A DNA stretch of 64,000 bases from M2408 sp040386975 (GTDB lineage Bacteria > Bacteroidota > Bacteroidia > Flavobacteriales_D > Crocinitomicaceae), in NCBI GenBank assembly GCA_040386975.1, contig JAZKEO010000006.1, forward strand, positions 124,001 through 188,000, read 5' to 3'. The notes under the pieces were generated by a model. It was given only the letters and a program-made list of their open reading frames with translations. It did not search any database and was not told where the DNA came from. Positions 50,453-60,028 of this stretch are shown piece by piece (the first letter of the stretch is position 1; every line of letters begins with the position of its first letter). The position numbers and the translations under genes are program-made.

Positions 50453-51219
50453 CTAAATTTTAAATCGAGTCTCATTATGATACTTTAAAAAGTCTTTGTC
50501 AGGAAGGAATCTAGAGGGTAAAATAATTTCTTGATTGTCATATTTTAGAAAATAATCCTCAATAGATTTTGTTTTTTTTGTTTATGTAAAATGGGTGAAA
50601 TTTTGATTTTATAGTCTGTTGTAATTGTAATTAAACCAGTTTCAAATGCCTTATCATGTAGTGAGTTTATTGCTATTCCATTTTGGGGATTTAATCTATT
50701 CTTTTCATCAATACTCCAAGGTTTAATATGTCCTGCAATTAAAAATTCAGGATTATTTATTCCAGTTATGCAGCAAGTGTTATTATAAGATGCTAGTATA
50801 GAACTTCTAAAAAAAGATTGATTTACTCTTGCTTTGATTAATTGTTGTCTAGTTGTACCGTCTTTTGGTAACTCATTTAAATTAATATTATGCAATGTTT
50901 CAAGTGAAGAATATCCTGTTTTCACTAAAAGATTTTCGCTTTCAAAAGCTAACTCATCCAAGTTATTAAAAAATTCATCCCAAATTAAAATATCTAATTT
51001 ACTTGTATTTGAAGCACCTTTAATGCCTCTTGCTTTTAAACTTGGGTCAAGACTTGCAAAATTAACAAGTTTGTATGCGATTGAACTTGGAGTTCTTCCT
51101 ATTAGATTCGCGAGATTTATAATTTCTTTATTTGATTTGTGAAGTCTTCCAAATGGAAGTTTACAATATAAATTTATAGCTAATATTAATTCATTTCTTG
51201 TCCAGAGTTTCTGACCTAT
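50453..51219 (-). pseudogene. HNH endonuclease gene, no normal start and a C-terminal frameshift
   Basis: Reading the minus strand from about 51219, an open frame gives LWTRNELILAINLYCKLPFG, GRTPSSIAYKLVNFASLDP and then the HNH nuclease core: CCITGINNPEFLIAGHIKPW, NPQNGIAINSLHDKAF. This is the full domain order of a restriction-like HNH family. No ATG, GTG or TTG precedes the N-terminal domain; the first codon after the upstream stop region is ATA, and the first TTG (50961) would remove half the protein. Near the end, a run of eight A (50572-50579 on plus) shifts the frame. Adding one base restores a normal tail (SIEDYFLKYDNQEIILPSRF ... FLKYHNE) ending at 50453. It touches the lipoprotein gene at 51222. 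Confidence 0.75.
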
Positions 51220-51221
51220 TC

Positions 51222-51614
51222 TTACCTCGCCTTCTTACACGGACTATTTTCCTGATACCTTACCAAAGTCGAACTCTTAAGAGCTTCCTTTAAATCTGTG
51301 ATAAAACTTTCTTGTTGTTTTGCTTTTAGTTCTTTTAGTTTAAAGCAATAATCAACTTCTCCTTCACGACCCCAAGGAGTTGTTTCGTAAACCAATTTAC
51401 ATTTATTTTTAGTGTTATAATCAGCGATAAAAGCTTCAAATACTTTTTTTGCTTTGCCATCTGTTCCAGAACCAATACTGATAAAAGAAACAGAAAAACG
51501 GTAATTGGTGTCGGCAGTTAAAAGTTCTTCTTTCGCTTTCTTTTTTGCGAGTCTTTTTTGCGTGTTGCAAGAAACAAGACTAAATAGAAGACAGATATAA
51601 ATAATACTTTTCAT
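51222..51614 (-). CDS. lipoprotein of unknown function
   Basis: 130-residue protein with a lipobox (FSLVSCNT, Cys near residue 16). After a Lys-rich linker comes a small alpha/beta domain (YRFSVSFISIGSGTDG, FEAFIADYNTKN, LVYETTPWGREGEVDYCF). No family recognised. It starts 6 bp after the M43 protease stop, so it is the third gene of the 54.7-51.2 kb operon. Its mature domain ends at the start of the decayed HNH gene. Confidence 0.7.
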   Translation of the reverse strand: MKSIIYICLLFSLVSCNTQKRLAKKKAKEELLTADTNYRFSVSFISIGSGTDGKAKKVFEAFIADYNTKNKCKLVYETTPWGREGEVDYCFKLKELKAKQQESFITDLKEALKSSTLVRYQENSPCKKAR

Positions 51615-51620
51615 TTTCTT

Positions 51621-52877
51621 TTATTTGGAGATAAATACTTTTTTAGTTACGCTATTTTCTGCTGAAGTAAAATTCATAAAATAACTTCCAGTTGGTAAAT
51701 CTCTTACATTAATTTCAAAAGGATACGCCTTTACTTTTCCTAAATCACATATTTTTTCTCCTAATAAATTATATAAACTGATTGAAACAGCTTGTTTGTT
51801 GTCAAAATGAGTATCAATCGTAAATTTATCATTACTCGGGTTTGGGTAAATTTCAAATGAATTTGAAGTGAAATTTTCATCCAAGCCAACACTTTGACAA
51901 GCTGTAGATGTCAACAAACCAGCTCTAGGACCATTTAAAGCCGCACGCATTCTCGTTGCTTGTCCAGCGGTAAACATAACCATGCATGCATCGTCCACAT
52001 AATCCATGTAATTCATGTACATTTCACCAGCATCTCCAGTTCCACATGAACTATTTGCGTTATATGGAAAATCGGGACATTGATAATTGTTTTCGAATGC
52101 TGGTTCTGTATCAGAAACTAAATCATTTCCACATTCAGCATCTCCCCAAATATGATGTAAATTCAACCAGTGGCCAACTTCGTGAGTTCCAGTTCTTCCG
52201 TAATCATTTGGAGCTGTAGCGGTACCAACATAACCAAAAGCAGTATGTCTAATCACTACACCATCAAAGTCTGGAAAATTTGCTAAATCGGAAGGAAAAG
52301 TTGCGTAACCTAATAATCCACTTCCTAAATTACAAACCCAAATATTCAAATATTTTGTTGGATTCCAATTATCTATTCCGCCTTCACTTGTAAATTTAAT
52401 CTGATCATCGTCCCCAGTAAATTCAGTTATATTTGTTTGAGTACGTGTAATTCCGTTTGTTGAATTTCCATTTGGGTCTTTTGAGGCCAAGCAAAACTCG
52501 ATTTGTGAATCTGCCGTAAACTGCCAAAAAGGATGAATGTCGGGTAAAGAATCAGCATTTAACAAACGAAAATCTTCATTTAAAGTGATAATTTGAGATT
52601 CAATTTGCTCATCAGAAATGTTTTCCTCATCCGTATTATAGACAACATGAACAACCACAGGAATCGTAATGATATTTCGTGTCAATAAAGTGTTTGGATG
52701 TGAGTTAATCCAATTTTGTGTTTCAATTTCTTCTGTATCACGTTTTTCTTGAAGTGATGGATCTTGGACAATTCGTTTTTGGTAGATTTCCATTGAAGCG
52801 CACTTTTTGGTTTGAGCTTGAAGGTTTAGACTTAAAATACTAAAGCCTAAGAATAATAAAGCGTAAATTGATTTCAT
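51621..52877 (-). CDS. secreted M43 (pappalysin-type) zinc metalloprotease with T9SS tail
   Basis: 418-residue secreted protease. The signal peptide ends at SLNLQAQ (about residue 22). The metzincin motif THEVGHWLNLHHIWGD (HExxHxxxxxH, near residue 232) and the Met-turn (YMNYMDYVDDACMVMF, near 292) identify MEROPS M43B cytophagalysin-like enzymes. Conserved cysteines flank the site. The C-terminus (FEIYPNPSNDKFTIDT ... GSYFMNF) is a type A T9SS sorting domain. It begins 12 bp after the SpoIIE-type phosphatase gene. Confidence 0.92.
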   Translation of the reverse strand: MKSIYALLFLGFSILSLNLQAQTKKCASMEIYQKRIVQDPSLQEKRDTEEIETQNWINSHPNTLLTRNIITIPVVVHVVYNTDEENISDEQIESQIITLNEDFRLLNADSLPDIHPFWQFTADSQIEFCLASKDPNGNSTNGITRTQTNITEFTGDDDQIKFTSEGGIDNWNPTKYLNIWVCNLGSGLLGYATFPSDLANFPDFDGVVIRHTAFGYVGTATAPNDYGRTGTHEVGHWLNLHHIWGDAECGNDLVSDTEPAFENNYQCPDFPYNANSSCGTGDAGEMYMNYMDYVDDACMVMFTAGQATRMRAALNGPRAGLLTSTACQSVGLDENFTSNSFEIYPNPSNDKFTIDTHFDNKQAVSISLYNLLGEKICDLGKVKAYPFEINVRDLPTGSYFMNFTSAENSVTKKVFISK

Positions 52878-52889
52878 ACTATTTAAAAT

Positions 52890-54689
52890 TTAATGTTTGA
52901 TTCCGATAACTAAAATGTCATCGAGTTGCTGCACTTCTCCTCGCCAATTTGTGATGTATTCTTCTAAAAATTTTCCTTGTTGTTTTAAAGGTTTATCTTG
53001 AATGCTTAAAATCAACTCTTTGAAGGTTTTTGTCATTAATTTTTTGTGGTTTTCGCCTCCATCTTGATCGGCATAACCATCTGAGGAAATGTAAAATGTA
53101 TCGCCTTCGTTAAATTCAATTGTATGAGTTTCAAAAAGACTTTCATCTTCTGTATAACCCCCAATTGAACTTTTAGTCCCTTTAATTTCTTCAATATGAT
53201 TACTGTCTTTTCGAACAATCCATATCGGTCTGTTTGCTCCCGCGAATTGTACCAAATTGTTTTTTAAATCAACCAAACACAAGGCGATATCCATTCCATC
53301 TTTAGTAGAATCTTTCGTTTCTTCTTGTCGTAAGGAGATTTTAACATCCTTATTTACAATAGATAAAATTTCTCCAGGAATATGGTTGTGTTTTGCTGCA
53401 TCGTGTAGTTTTTCAGAGCAAATCAAACTTGTAAAAGCTCCAGGAACACCGTGTCCCGTACAATCTGCAACCGCAATTAATAAAGTATCATCTTGTTGAT
53501 TGAACCAATAAAAATCACCACTTACAATGTCTTTCGGCTTGTATAAAACAAAACTATGTGGAAAAGATGCCAAAATTGAACTTCTATGAGGTAACATAGC
53601 TTGTTGAATTTTCTTAGCGTAATTGATGCTGTCAGTAATTGATTTATTTTTTTCAGAAATTTCTTTCTGAATCATGGCGATCTCATCGTAAGCTTTTATC
53701 AACTCAACATTTTTTTGTCGCTCCATTTCAGATTCTTTTTGAATGTTTTGCGTCTGAATTTGAAACTGAATGGTTTTAATTTTTTGTGCATTTTCAGCAT
53801 TAAAAACCTCTTCTTTGATAACGTGGTACAATTTGAAATGCTCAAAAGCTTTTGTTATATCACCTTTTTGTTCGTAAGCAAAGGAAAGCGTTTTATGAAT
53901 CTCATAAATTTCTTGTTTAGAGTCAATTTCTATGGAATACATCAAACCTTTTTCCAAAAAAGGAATCGCTTTGTCAGGTCTATTTTGATGTGTATAAATT
54001 TTACCCAAAAAATTTAAGCAATGGGCAATCATATTTTTTGAAATGATACTTTCAACCTCTGTTAAAGCTAGTTTTAGTTGTTTTAATGAATTTTCGTAAT
54101 CACCTAAATGAAAATAAACTTCGCCTTTGTATGCCAAAATAAAAGCTTTGGTTTCTCTATCAGCTTCTTCAATAGCGAATGCGTCTAACAGGTATTTTAA
54201 TGCATTTTGATGGTTTCCCATACGCATATTGTTCACTCCAATTGTAACCAATGCACTTGCTTCACCTGCTTTATCAGCCATTTCATGCTTCAATTTCAGG
54301 TTATGCTTGCTGTATTTTAAGGCGTTTTCATAATCTCCTAAGGAAGCATAAACGTATGAAATTGTATTTGTAGAATCAGATTCACCTTTAATATCCTCAA
54401 TTTCTTGATAGATTTTTAAAGCCTCCAAACATTTTTCTAAAGAAGTTAAATAATCTGCAAAATACCAATTACAGGTTCCGATAATTTTTAAACTATCAGC
54501 AAAGCCTTTTTGATACCAAAGTTGTTGCGATAAACTTTGAGCTTGTTGAGCTAATATAAAAGCAGATTTTGTATCAAAACGCCTTGACTCCCAAGCATAG
54601 GTGTTCAATAGGTCAACTTTTTCTTTGTTGTCACTTAAAGTTCTTAGTTTAAGTTTATAAGTCTCAAATTTATCTAAAAAGTTGTTCAT
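52890..54689 (-). CDS. TPR-coiled-coil SpoIIE-type PP2C phosphatase
   Basis: Cytoplasmic regulator of 599 residues, no signal peptide. Residues 1-300 form TPR repeats (for example LGDYENALKYSKHNLKLKHE, LGDYENSLKQLKLALTE). A coiled coil follows (about 305-365), then a PP2C-like phosphatase domain: KDIVSGDFYWF, AVADCTGHGVPGAF, DGMDIALC, ISSDGYADQDGG and QLDDILVIGIK with the metal-binding Asp residues. Such proteins normally dephosphorylate anti-anti-sigma factors, though no partner is encoded here. It heads a likely operon with the protease and lipoprotein. Confidence 0.9.
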   Translation of the reverse strand: MNNFLDKFETYKLKLRTLSDNKEKVDLLNTYAWESRRFDTKSAFILAQQAQSLSQQLWYQKGFADSLKIIGTCNWYFADYLTSLEKCLEALKIYQEIEDIKGESDSTNTISYVYASLGDYENALKYSKHNLKLKHEMADKAGEASALVTIGVNNMRMGNHQNALKYLLDAFAIEEADRETKAFILAYKGEVYFHLGDYENSLKQLKLALTEVESIISKNMIAHCLNFLGKIYTHQNRPDKAIPFLEKGLMYSIEIDSKQEIYEIHKTLSFAYEQKGDITKAFEHFKLYHVIKEEVFNAENAQKIKTIQFQIQTQNIQKESEMERQKNVELIKAYDEIAMIQKEISEKNKSITDSINYAKKIQQAMLPHRSSILASFPHSFVLYKPKDIVSGDFYWFNQQDDTLLIAVADCTGHGVPGAFTSLICSEKLHDAAKHNHIPGEILSIVNKDVKISLRQEETKDSTKDGMDIALCLVDLKNNLVQFAGANRPIWIVRKDSNHIEEIKGTKSSIGGYTEDESLFETHTIEFNEGDTFYISSDGYADQDGGENHKKLMTKTFKELILSIQDKPLKQQGKFLEEYITNWRGEVQQLDDILVIGIKH

Positions 54690-54857
54690 AAAAAAGACCC
54701 TTCTTTAGTACTAGTATTTAATAAAAACTGCTATTCAGCAATATGAATGAAGTTCATCTTGAACAAATATAAACAAATTTTTAATTTTTTAACATTTATT
54801 CCAATTATTTTTAGAAGATAGAAAATAAAGCCATTTAGGAGTTTCAAAAATTATAAC

Positions 54858-54865
54858 TAACTTTG
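54858..54865 (+). promoter_or_regulatory. -7 box of guaB
   Basis: TAACTTTG matches TAnnTTTG exactly, 42 bp before the guaB ATG. There is no clear -33 TTG. The leader holds ATCCATTTAGTAA, which resembles a half-site of the palindrome seen before T9SS genes, but I do not claim it is functional here. Confidence 0.55.
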
Positions 54866-54907
54866 CCAGAATTTATTTATAAAATCCATTTAGTAAACGA
54901 TAAATTC

Positions 54908-56380
54908 ATGTCTCTCTCAAATCTCCAAACAATTCAAGAAGGTCTAACATTTGACGATGTTTTGTTAGTTCCAGCCTTTTCACAAGTTTTACCAAAAAAC
55001 GTTAGTTTAAAGAGTAAGTTGACTCGAAACATTGCTGTTAACACTCCAGTTGTATCAGCAGCGATGGATACCGTTACAGAATCAAGTCTTGCTATTGCTA
55101 TTGCACAACAAGGTGGAATTGGAGTGATTCACAAAAGTATGTCAATTGAAGAACAAGCTTTGGAAGTACGTAAAGTAAAACGTTCTGAAAGTGGAATGAT
55201 TTTAGATCCAATTACCTTAAATGAGAATGCTTTGGTTGAGGATGCTTTAAAAATCATGAAGGAGAATAAGATTGGTGGAATTCCTGTAGTTGACAAAAAT
55301 CAGATGTTAAAAGGGATTTTGACAAACAGAGATTTACGTTTTGAGAAAAATTTCAAACGTCCCGTAACGGAAATCATGACAAGTGAAAATATTATCACGG
55401 CAAAAGATGGAACCGATTTAAATACAGCGGAAGGAATTTTGCAAGAAAATAAAATTGAAAAATTACCTGTTGTCGATGCGAATTATAAATTAATTGGCTT
55501 GATAACATACAGAGATATCATCAAAGTGAAAGAACATCCAAATTCGTGTAAAGATTCTTTCGGAAGATTGCGTGTTGCGGCAGGAGTTGGAGTGACTCAC
55601 GACACAATTGAACGTGTGAAGGCTTTGGTTGAAGCTGGAGTTGACGCAATTGTTATCGATACGGCTCACGGACATTCTTTAGGTGTTGTGGAGAAATTAA
55701 AAGAAGTGAAATCGCTTTATCCAAAATTGGAAGTTGTTGTTGGAAACATTGCCACAGCGGAAGCGGCTTTGTATTTGGTTGAAGCTGGAGCTGATGCAGT
55801 GAAAGTTGGAATTGGACCAGGATCCATTTGTACAACACGAATCATTGCTGGTGTTGGTGTGCCACAATTGACAGCGATTAATGAAGTAGCGAAAGCTTTA
55901 CAAGGAACTGGTGTTCCAGTAATTGCCGATGGAGGAATTCGTTATACAGGAGATATTGTCAAAGCAATTGCTGCAGGAGCTGATTCAGTTATGCTTGGTT
56001 CGATGTTTGCTGGAGTGGAAGAATCTCCAGGCGATACAATCATTTACGAAGGAAGAAAATTCAAATCGTATCGTGGAATGGGTTCACTTGAAGCGATGCA
56101 AAAAGGTTCAAAAGATCGTTATTTCCAAGATGCGGAAGACGATGTTAAAAAATTAGTTCCAGAAGGGATTTCTGGTAGAGTTCCATACAAAGGAAGTTTA
56201 ATGGAAGTTGTCTATCAAATTATTGGAGGTTTAAGAGCCGGAATGGGATATTGCGGAGCCGAAAACATTGAAAATCTGAAAGGAGCAAAATTTGTTCGAA
56301 TTACAAATGCTGGAATGAGAGAATCGCATCCACACGATGTTACAATTACGCGTGAAGCACCAAATTATAGTCATAAATAA
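54908..56380 (+). CDS. guaB: inosine-5'-monophosphate dehydrogenase
   Basis: Cytoplasmic NAD-dependent enzyme that converts IMP to XMP, the committed step to GMP. The 490-residue protein starts QTIQEGLTFDDVLLVPAFSQ, has two CBS domains (about 95-205), the catalytic-loop Cys in GIGPGSICTTR (near residue 305), the IMP site DGGIRYTGD (near 340) and the flap region YRGMGS (near 390). The ATG at 54908 is used; an upstream extension to 54863 would run through the promoter. Confidence 0.97.
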   Translation: MSLSNLQTIQEGLTFDDVLLVPAFSQVLPKNVSLKSKLTRNIAVNTPVVSAAMDTVTESSLAIAIAQQGGIGVIHKSMSIEEQALEVRKVKRSESGMILDPITLNENALVEDALKIMKENKIGGIPVVDKNQMLKGILTNRDLRFEKNFKRPVTEIMTSENIITAKDGTDLNTAEGILQENKIEKLPVVDANYKLIGLITYRDIIKVKEHPNSCKDSFGRLRVAAGVGVTHDTIERVKALVEAGVDAIVIDTAHGHSLGVVEKLKEVKSLYPKLEVVVGNIATAEAALYLVEAGADAVKVGIGPGSICTTRIIAGVGVPQLTAINEVAKALQGTGVPVIADGGIRYTGDIVKAIAAGADSVMLGSMFAGVEESPGDTIIYEGRKFKSYRGMGSLEAMQKGSKDRYFQDAEDDVKKLVPEGISGRVPYKGSLMEVVYQIIGGLRAGMGYCGAENIENLKGAKFVRITNAGMRESHPHDVTITREAPNYSHK

Positions 56381-56470
56381 ACTATAAAAGCATTGTTAAA
56401 AATTTGTTAATTGTGATTTGTCTAAAAAAATGATTATTTTTGGGTGAATTTTACTTAAAATAAAACATAA

Positions 56471-58432
56471 ATGAAATCAATTTTAGTTACCATTTTCAGC
56501 GTTTTTCTTGCTGGAATATCTATTGCTCAGGACAACCAATCTGTTATGGAAATTGGCGGTAAACAAGTTTCAAAAGCAGAGTTTTTACAGATTTATTTAA
56601 AAAACAACCCTGATCCTAAGTATGATAAAACATCTTTGGATGAGTATATGGAATTGTTTAAAAAATTCAAACTTAAAGTAGCGGAAGCAGAGTTGTTGGG
56701 TTATGATACCATTCCAAAATTAAAAAGAGAATTGGAAGGTTATAGAAAATCATTAGCAGGACCATATTTGGTTGATAATGAAAAAAATGAAGAGATGATT
56801 AAAGAAGCATATGATCGCTTGAAAAAAGAGATTAGAGCTTCACATATTTTGATTAAATTAGATGAAAATGCTTCTTCAGCTGATACTTTAATTGCCTATA
56901 ACAAGATTATGGCATTGAGAAAAAGAATTGAAAATGGAGAAGATTTTGCAACTGTTGCTAGGGGAGTAGGAGGTTCAGATGATCCATCTGCTGCTTCAAA
57001 CGGTGGAGATTTAGGTTATTTTACTGCATTTCAAATGGTTTTCCCTTTCGAAGAGGCGGCTTACACAACACCAATTGGGAAAATTTCTTACCCTGTTAGA
57101 ACACGTTTTGGTTATCACATTCTGAAAGTTGTTGATGAAAGACCGGCAAGAGGTACAATTAATGTAGCTCACATCATGATTGCAACGGCGAAAGAAGATA
57201 CACCAGAACAATTGGAAGATGCGCGTAAAAAAGCAAATGAAATTCACGCAAAATTGAAAAAAGGTGATGATTTTGAAAAATTAGTTTCAAACTTCTCAGA
57301 TGATTTTAATTCTAATGAAAAAGGTGGTGTGATACCTCCATTTGGCTCAGGAACTACAACACGTATGTTACCAGAATTTGAAGAAGCTGCTTTTGCTTTA
57401 AAAAATGATGGAGATTTTTCTGAACCAGTGAAAACACAATACGGTTATCATATTATCAAACGTATTTCATGGAAAGACATTGCGTCTTACGACAAAATGA
57501 AAAAAGATTTGCAAAACAAAGTAAAACGTGATGATCGTTCTAAAAAAACACAAGATTATTTTGTTCAAAAATTGAAAAAAGAATATTCTTATGTCAATAA
57601 AACAAAGAAAACAATGAAGCCTTTTTATGCAACAATTGATTCAACATACTTTGCTGGAACTTGGAGTGTAAATAAAATAAAATCAGATAAACCACTTTTT
57701 GTATTAAATGGAAAAAACTTTACCCAACAAAATTTTGCAACTTATTTAGCGAAAAATTACAACATGGTTCAACAAAAAAAGGATATGAAAGATTTTGTGA
57801 ACACGATGTATGCAACTTGGGAAAAAGCAGAAATTTTAGCTTACGAAGAATCTCAGTTGGAAACAAAATACCCAGATTTTAAAGCTTTGATGCAAGAATA
57901 CCACGACGGAATTTTATTGTACGAAGTAATGACAGATCAAGTGTGGAATAAAGCAAGTAAAGACACTGCAGGTTTGAAAGTTTTCTACAATAACAATTCT
58001 AATAAATACCAATGGAAAGTTAGAACAAATGCTTTAGTTTATGAATGTTTGACAAAAGATATTGCTAAGAATGTTGAAAAAATGATCAAAAATGACACGA
58101 TTAACTCAAAAGATGTTTTGGATAAAATCAATGCTGATTCTGAGTTGAATTTAAGAGTGAGAACAAATAAATTTGAAATTAGTGAAACACCTTATTTAAA
58201 AGGACAGGATTTGAAAAAAGGAATTAATCCTATTTACGAATACGAAGGTAAGTTTTATGTTGTTAAAGTGGAAGAGTTAATTCCAGCTGGAACAAAGACA
58301 TTTGACGAAGCAAAAGGAGCAATTACAGCTGATTATCAGAATTATTTGGAGAAAATTTGGTTAGAGGATTTAGCTAAAAAACATCCGATCAAAGTAAATG
58401 ATACTGTTCTTTATTCTTTGGGTCAAAACTAA
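56471..58432 (+). CDS. periplasmic peptidyl-prolyl isomerase with two PpiC domains
   Basis: 653-residue chaperone with a signal peptide (ending SIAQ, residue 19). Two parvulin-type rotamase domains lie at about 118-222 (RASHILIKLDENA ... FGYHILKVVDERP) and 226-332 (VAHIMIATAKED ... YGYHIIKRISW), each with the paired PpiC His positions. A large C-terminal alpha/beta part (about 390-650) is of unknown fold. It probably helps outer-membrane or secreted protein folding together with the SurA-like gene downstream, 231 bp away. Confidence 0.9.
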   Translation: MKSILVTIFSVFLAGISIAQDNQSVMEIGGKQVSKAEFLQIYLKNNPDPKYDKTSLDEYMELFKKFKLKVAEAELLGYDTIPKLKRELEGYRKSLAGPYLVDNEKNEEMIKEAYDRLKKEIRASHILIKLDENASSADTLIAYNKIMALRKRIENGEDFATVARGVGGSDDPSAASNGGDLGYFTAFQMVFPFEEAAYTTPIGKISYPVRTRFGYHILKVVDERPARGTINVAHIMIATAKEDTPEQLEDARKKANEIHAKLKKGDDFEKLVSNFSDDFNSNEKGGVIPPFGSGTTTRMLPEFEEAAFALKNDGDFSEPVKTQYGYHIIKRISWKDIASYDKMKKDLQNKVKRDDRSKKTQDYFVQKLKKEYSYVNKTKKTMKPFYATIDSTYFAGTWSVNKIKSDKPLFVLNGKNFTQQNFATYLAKNYNMVQQKKDMKDFVNTMYATWEKAEILAYEESQLETKYPDFKALMQEYHDGILLYEVMTDQVWNKASKDTAGLKVFYNNNSNKYQWKVRTNALVYECLTKDIAKNVEKMIKNDTINSKDVLDKINADSELNLRVRTNKFEISETPYLKGQDLKKGINPIYEYEGKFYVVKVEELIPAGTKTFDEAKGAITADYQNYLEKIWLEDLAKKHPIKVNDTVLYSLGQN

Positions 58433-58455
58433 ACTTCGACAGTTTCGACAATTTT

Positions 58456-58536
58456 TTAAGCTTATTTCGACAGGCTCAATAAGCTTAAATGAAAAATAGT
58501 ATAACAAAGCTGGTTGAGCCTGTCGAAACCAGCTTT
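58456..58536. repeat. two hairpins whose loops are complementary
   Basis: Hairpin 1: stem TTAAGCTTA/TAAGCTTAA (58456-58464 with 58480-58488), loop TTTCGACAGGCTCAA (58465-58479). Hairpin 2: stem AAAGCTGGTT/AACCAGCTTT (58506-58515 with 58527-58536). The 15-nt word TTGAGCCTGTCGAAA (58514-58528) in hairpin 2 is the exact complement of the loop of hairpin 1. A fragment of the same word lies at 58437-58444. The TTCGACAGGCTCAA word is, from memory, dispersed in many Bacteroidota. Confidence 0.75.
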
Positions 58537-58663
58537 TGTTAATATTTGCAAAACTTGACTTTGGAAATGCGGATTAACCATTTTTTATTTCCAATTTTAC
58601 ACAACAAATCAAAAAGGGTTTTTTTAAAACAAGATTGTTTACCTTTTAATTAATTACATTTTA

Positions 58664-60016
58664 ATGAAGTTTACATTTTTAATCCTAAATATTACACTTT
58701 CTGTATTTATTTTTTCGCAGGGAAAACCCAAACAAACGATTGATAAAATTGTTGCACAGATTGGAGATAATGTAATCTTAAAATCAGAGATTGAAGCACA
58801 AAAAATGCAAGCTCTCAAAGAAGGTGTAAGCTTAACTCCTGAAACAGATTGTTCGATTTTAGAGCAATTGATGTTTCAAAATTTATTGTTAAATCAAGCT
58901 GAAATTGATAGCCTTGTTGTTTCCGATGCTCAAGTGGATGCAGAAATGGAAAATCGTATTCGTGTGATTGAAAATCAAATCGGCGGTCGCGAAAAAATGG
59001 AAGCTTTTTACGGAAAATCTATTACGGATATCAAAAATGAATTTCGTCCCTTAATCAAAAAGCGTTTGCTTGCTGAAGATATGGAGCGAACAATAACAGC
59101 AAATATTTCAACAACACCAAAAGAAATCGAACAGTTTTTTTCGACGATACCAAAAGATAGTATTCCACTTATTAGTTCAAAATTAAGTTTTCAGCAAATT
59201 GTTTTATTCCCTGAAATCACAAAGGCAGATAAAGATTTAGCATGGAAAAGATTAGAAGATATTCGAAATGATATTTTGAAAGGTAAAAGTTTTGAAACGC
59301 AAGCTCGAATTCACTCACAAGATCCTGGAAGTGCTGCTCAAGGAGGAAAATTAGAAGCAACTCGTGGAATGATGGTTCCGCAATTTGAAGCAACAGTTTT
59401 CAGTATCAAAGAAGGTGATATCAGTCAAGTTTTTGAAACTGATTTTGGTTATCACATTATTCAATTAATTGAAAGACGTGGAGATGACTACACTTGTCGT
59501 CATATTTTAATAGCTCCTGAATTTAACCGTGAAAGTTTAGCTCTGGCAAGTGAAAAAATTGAAGAAGCGTACAAATCTTTGAAAGAAAATACCATTACTT
59601 GGGATAACGCTGTTGTGAAATATTCCAACGATGAAAACACGAAGCAAAATCGTGGAATCATCACAAATCCAATTACAGGAGAACAAACTTGGAGCATGGA
59701 AGATTTGAATCAAGTGGATCAACAAATTTACTTATTGACAGATGCTTTGGGTAAAGGTGATATTTCAAAACCATCGTTTTATTTTGACATGAACGAACGT
59801 AAACAAGGAATTCGAATTGTTCGTTTGATGAACAGAACAGAACCTCACATTGCTAATTTGAATGATGATTATGCCTTAATTCAAAAAGCTGCCGAAAATA
59901 AGAAAAAAGAGACAACAATAAATAAATGGATTGATTCAAAAGTGAGCAATGCTTACATTAGAATCGATAAAGAGTTCTCATGTGTTTTCAAAAACAAATG
60001 GATTACAACACCTTAA
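58664..60016 (+). CDS. surA: SurA-like periplasmic peptidyl-prolyl isomerase/chaperone
   Basis: 450-residue periplasmic protein with a signal peptide (ending FIFSQG, residue 20). An N-terminal SurA-type chaperone segment (KIVAQIGDNVILKSEIEAQK, about 28-47) is followed by two PpiC-like domains, at about 168-272 (FEATVFSIKEGDISQVFETD, FGYHIIQLI) and 275-385. SurA escorts unfolded outer-membrane proteins. The gene follows another PpiC protein and precedes moxR, 12 bp away, on the same strand. The symbol is by domain layout; paralogues are common in this phylum. Confidence 0.85.
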   Translation: MKFTFLILNITLSVFIFSQGKPKQTIDKIVAQIGDNVILKSEIEAQKMQALKEGVSLTPETDCSILEQLMFQNLLLNQAEIDSLVVSDAQVDAEMENRIRVIENQIGGREKMEAFYGKSITDIKNEFRPLIKKRLLAEDMERTITANISTTPKEIEQFFSTIPKDSIPLISSKLSFQQIVLFPEITKADKDLAWKRLEDIRNDILKGKSFETQARIHSQDPGSAAQGGKLEATRGMMVPQFEATVFSIKEGDISQVFETDFGYHIIQLIERRGDDYTCRHILIAPEFNRESLALASEKIEEAYKSLKENTITWDNAVVKYSNDENTKQNRGIITNPITGEQTWSMEDLNQVDQQIYLLTDALGKGDISKPSFYFDMNERKQGIRIVRLMNRTEPHIANLNDDYALIQKAAENKKKETTINKWIDSKVSNAYIRIDKEFSCVFKNKWITTP

Positions 60017-60028
60017 TTTTTAGAATAT

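Noticed and set aside
54880..54898. ATCCATTTAGTAAA in the guaB leader as a copy of the T9SS palindrome
   Set aside because: Only one half-site matches and it lies downstream of the predicted transcription start, so it is not counted with the promoter palindromes.
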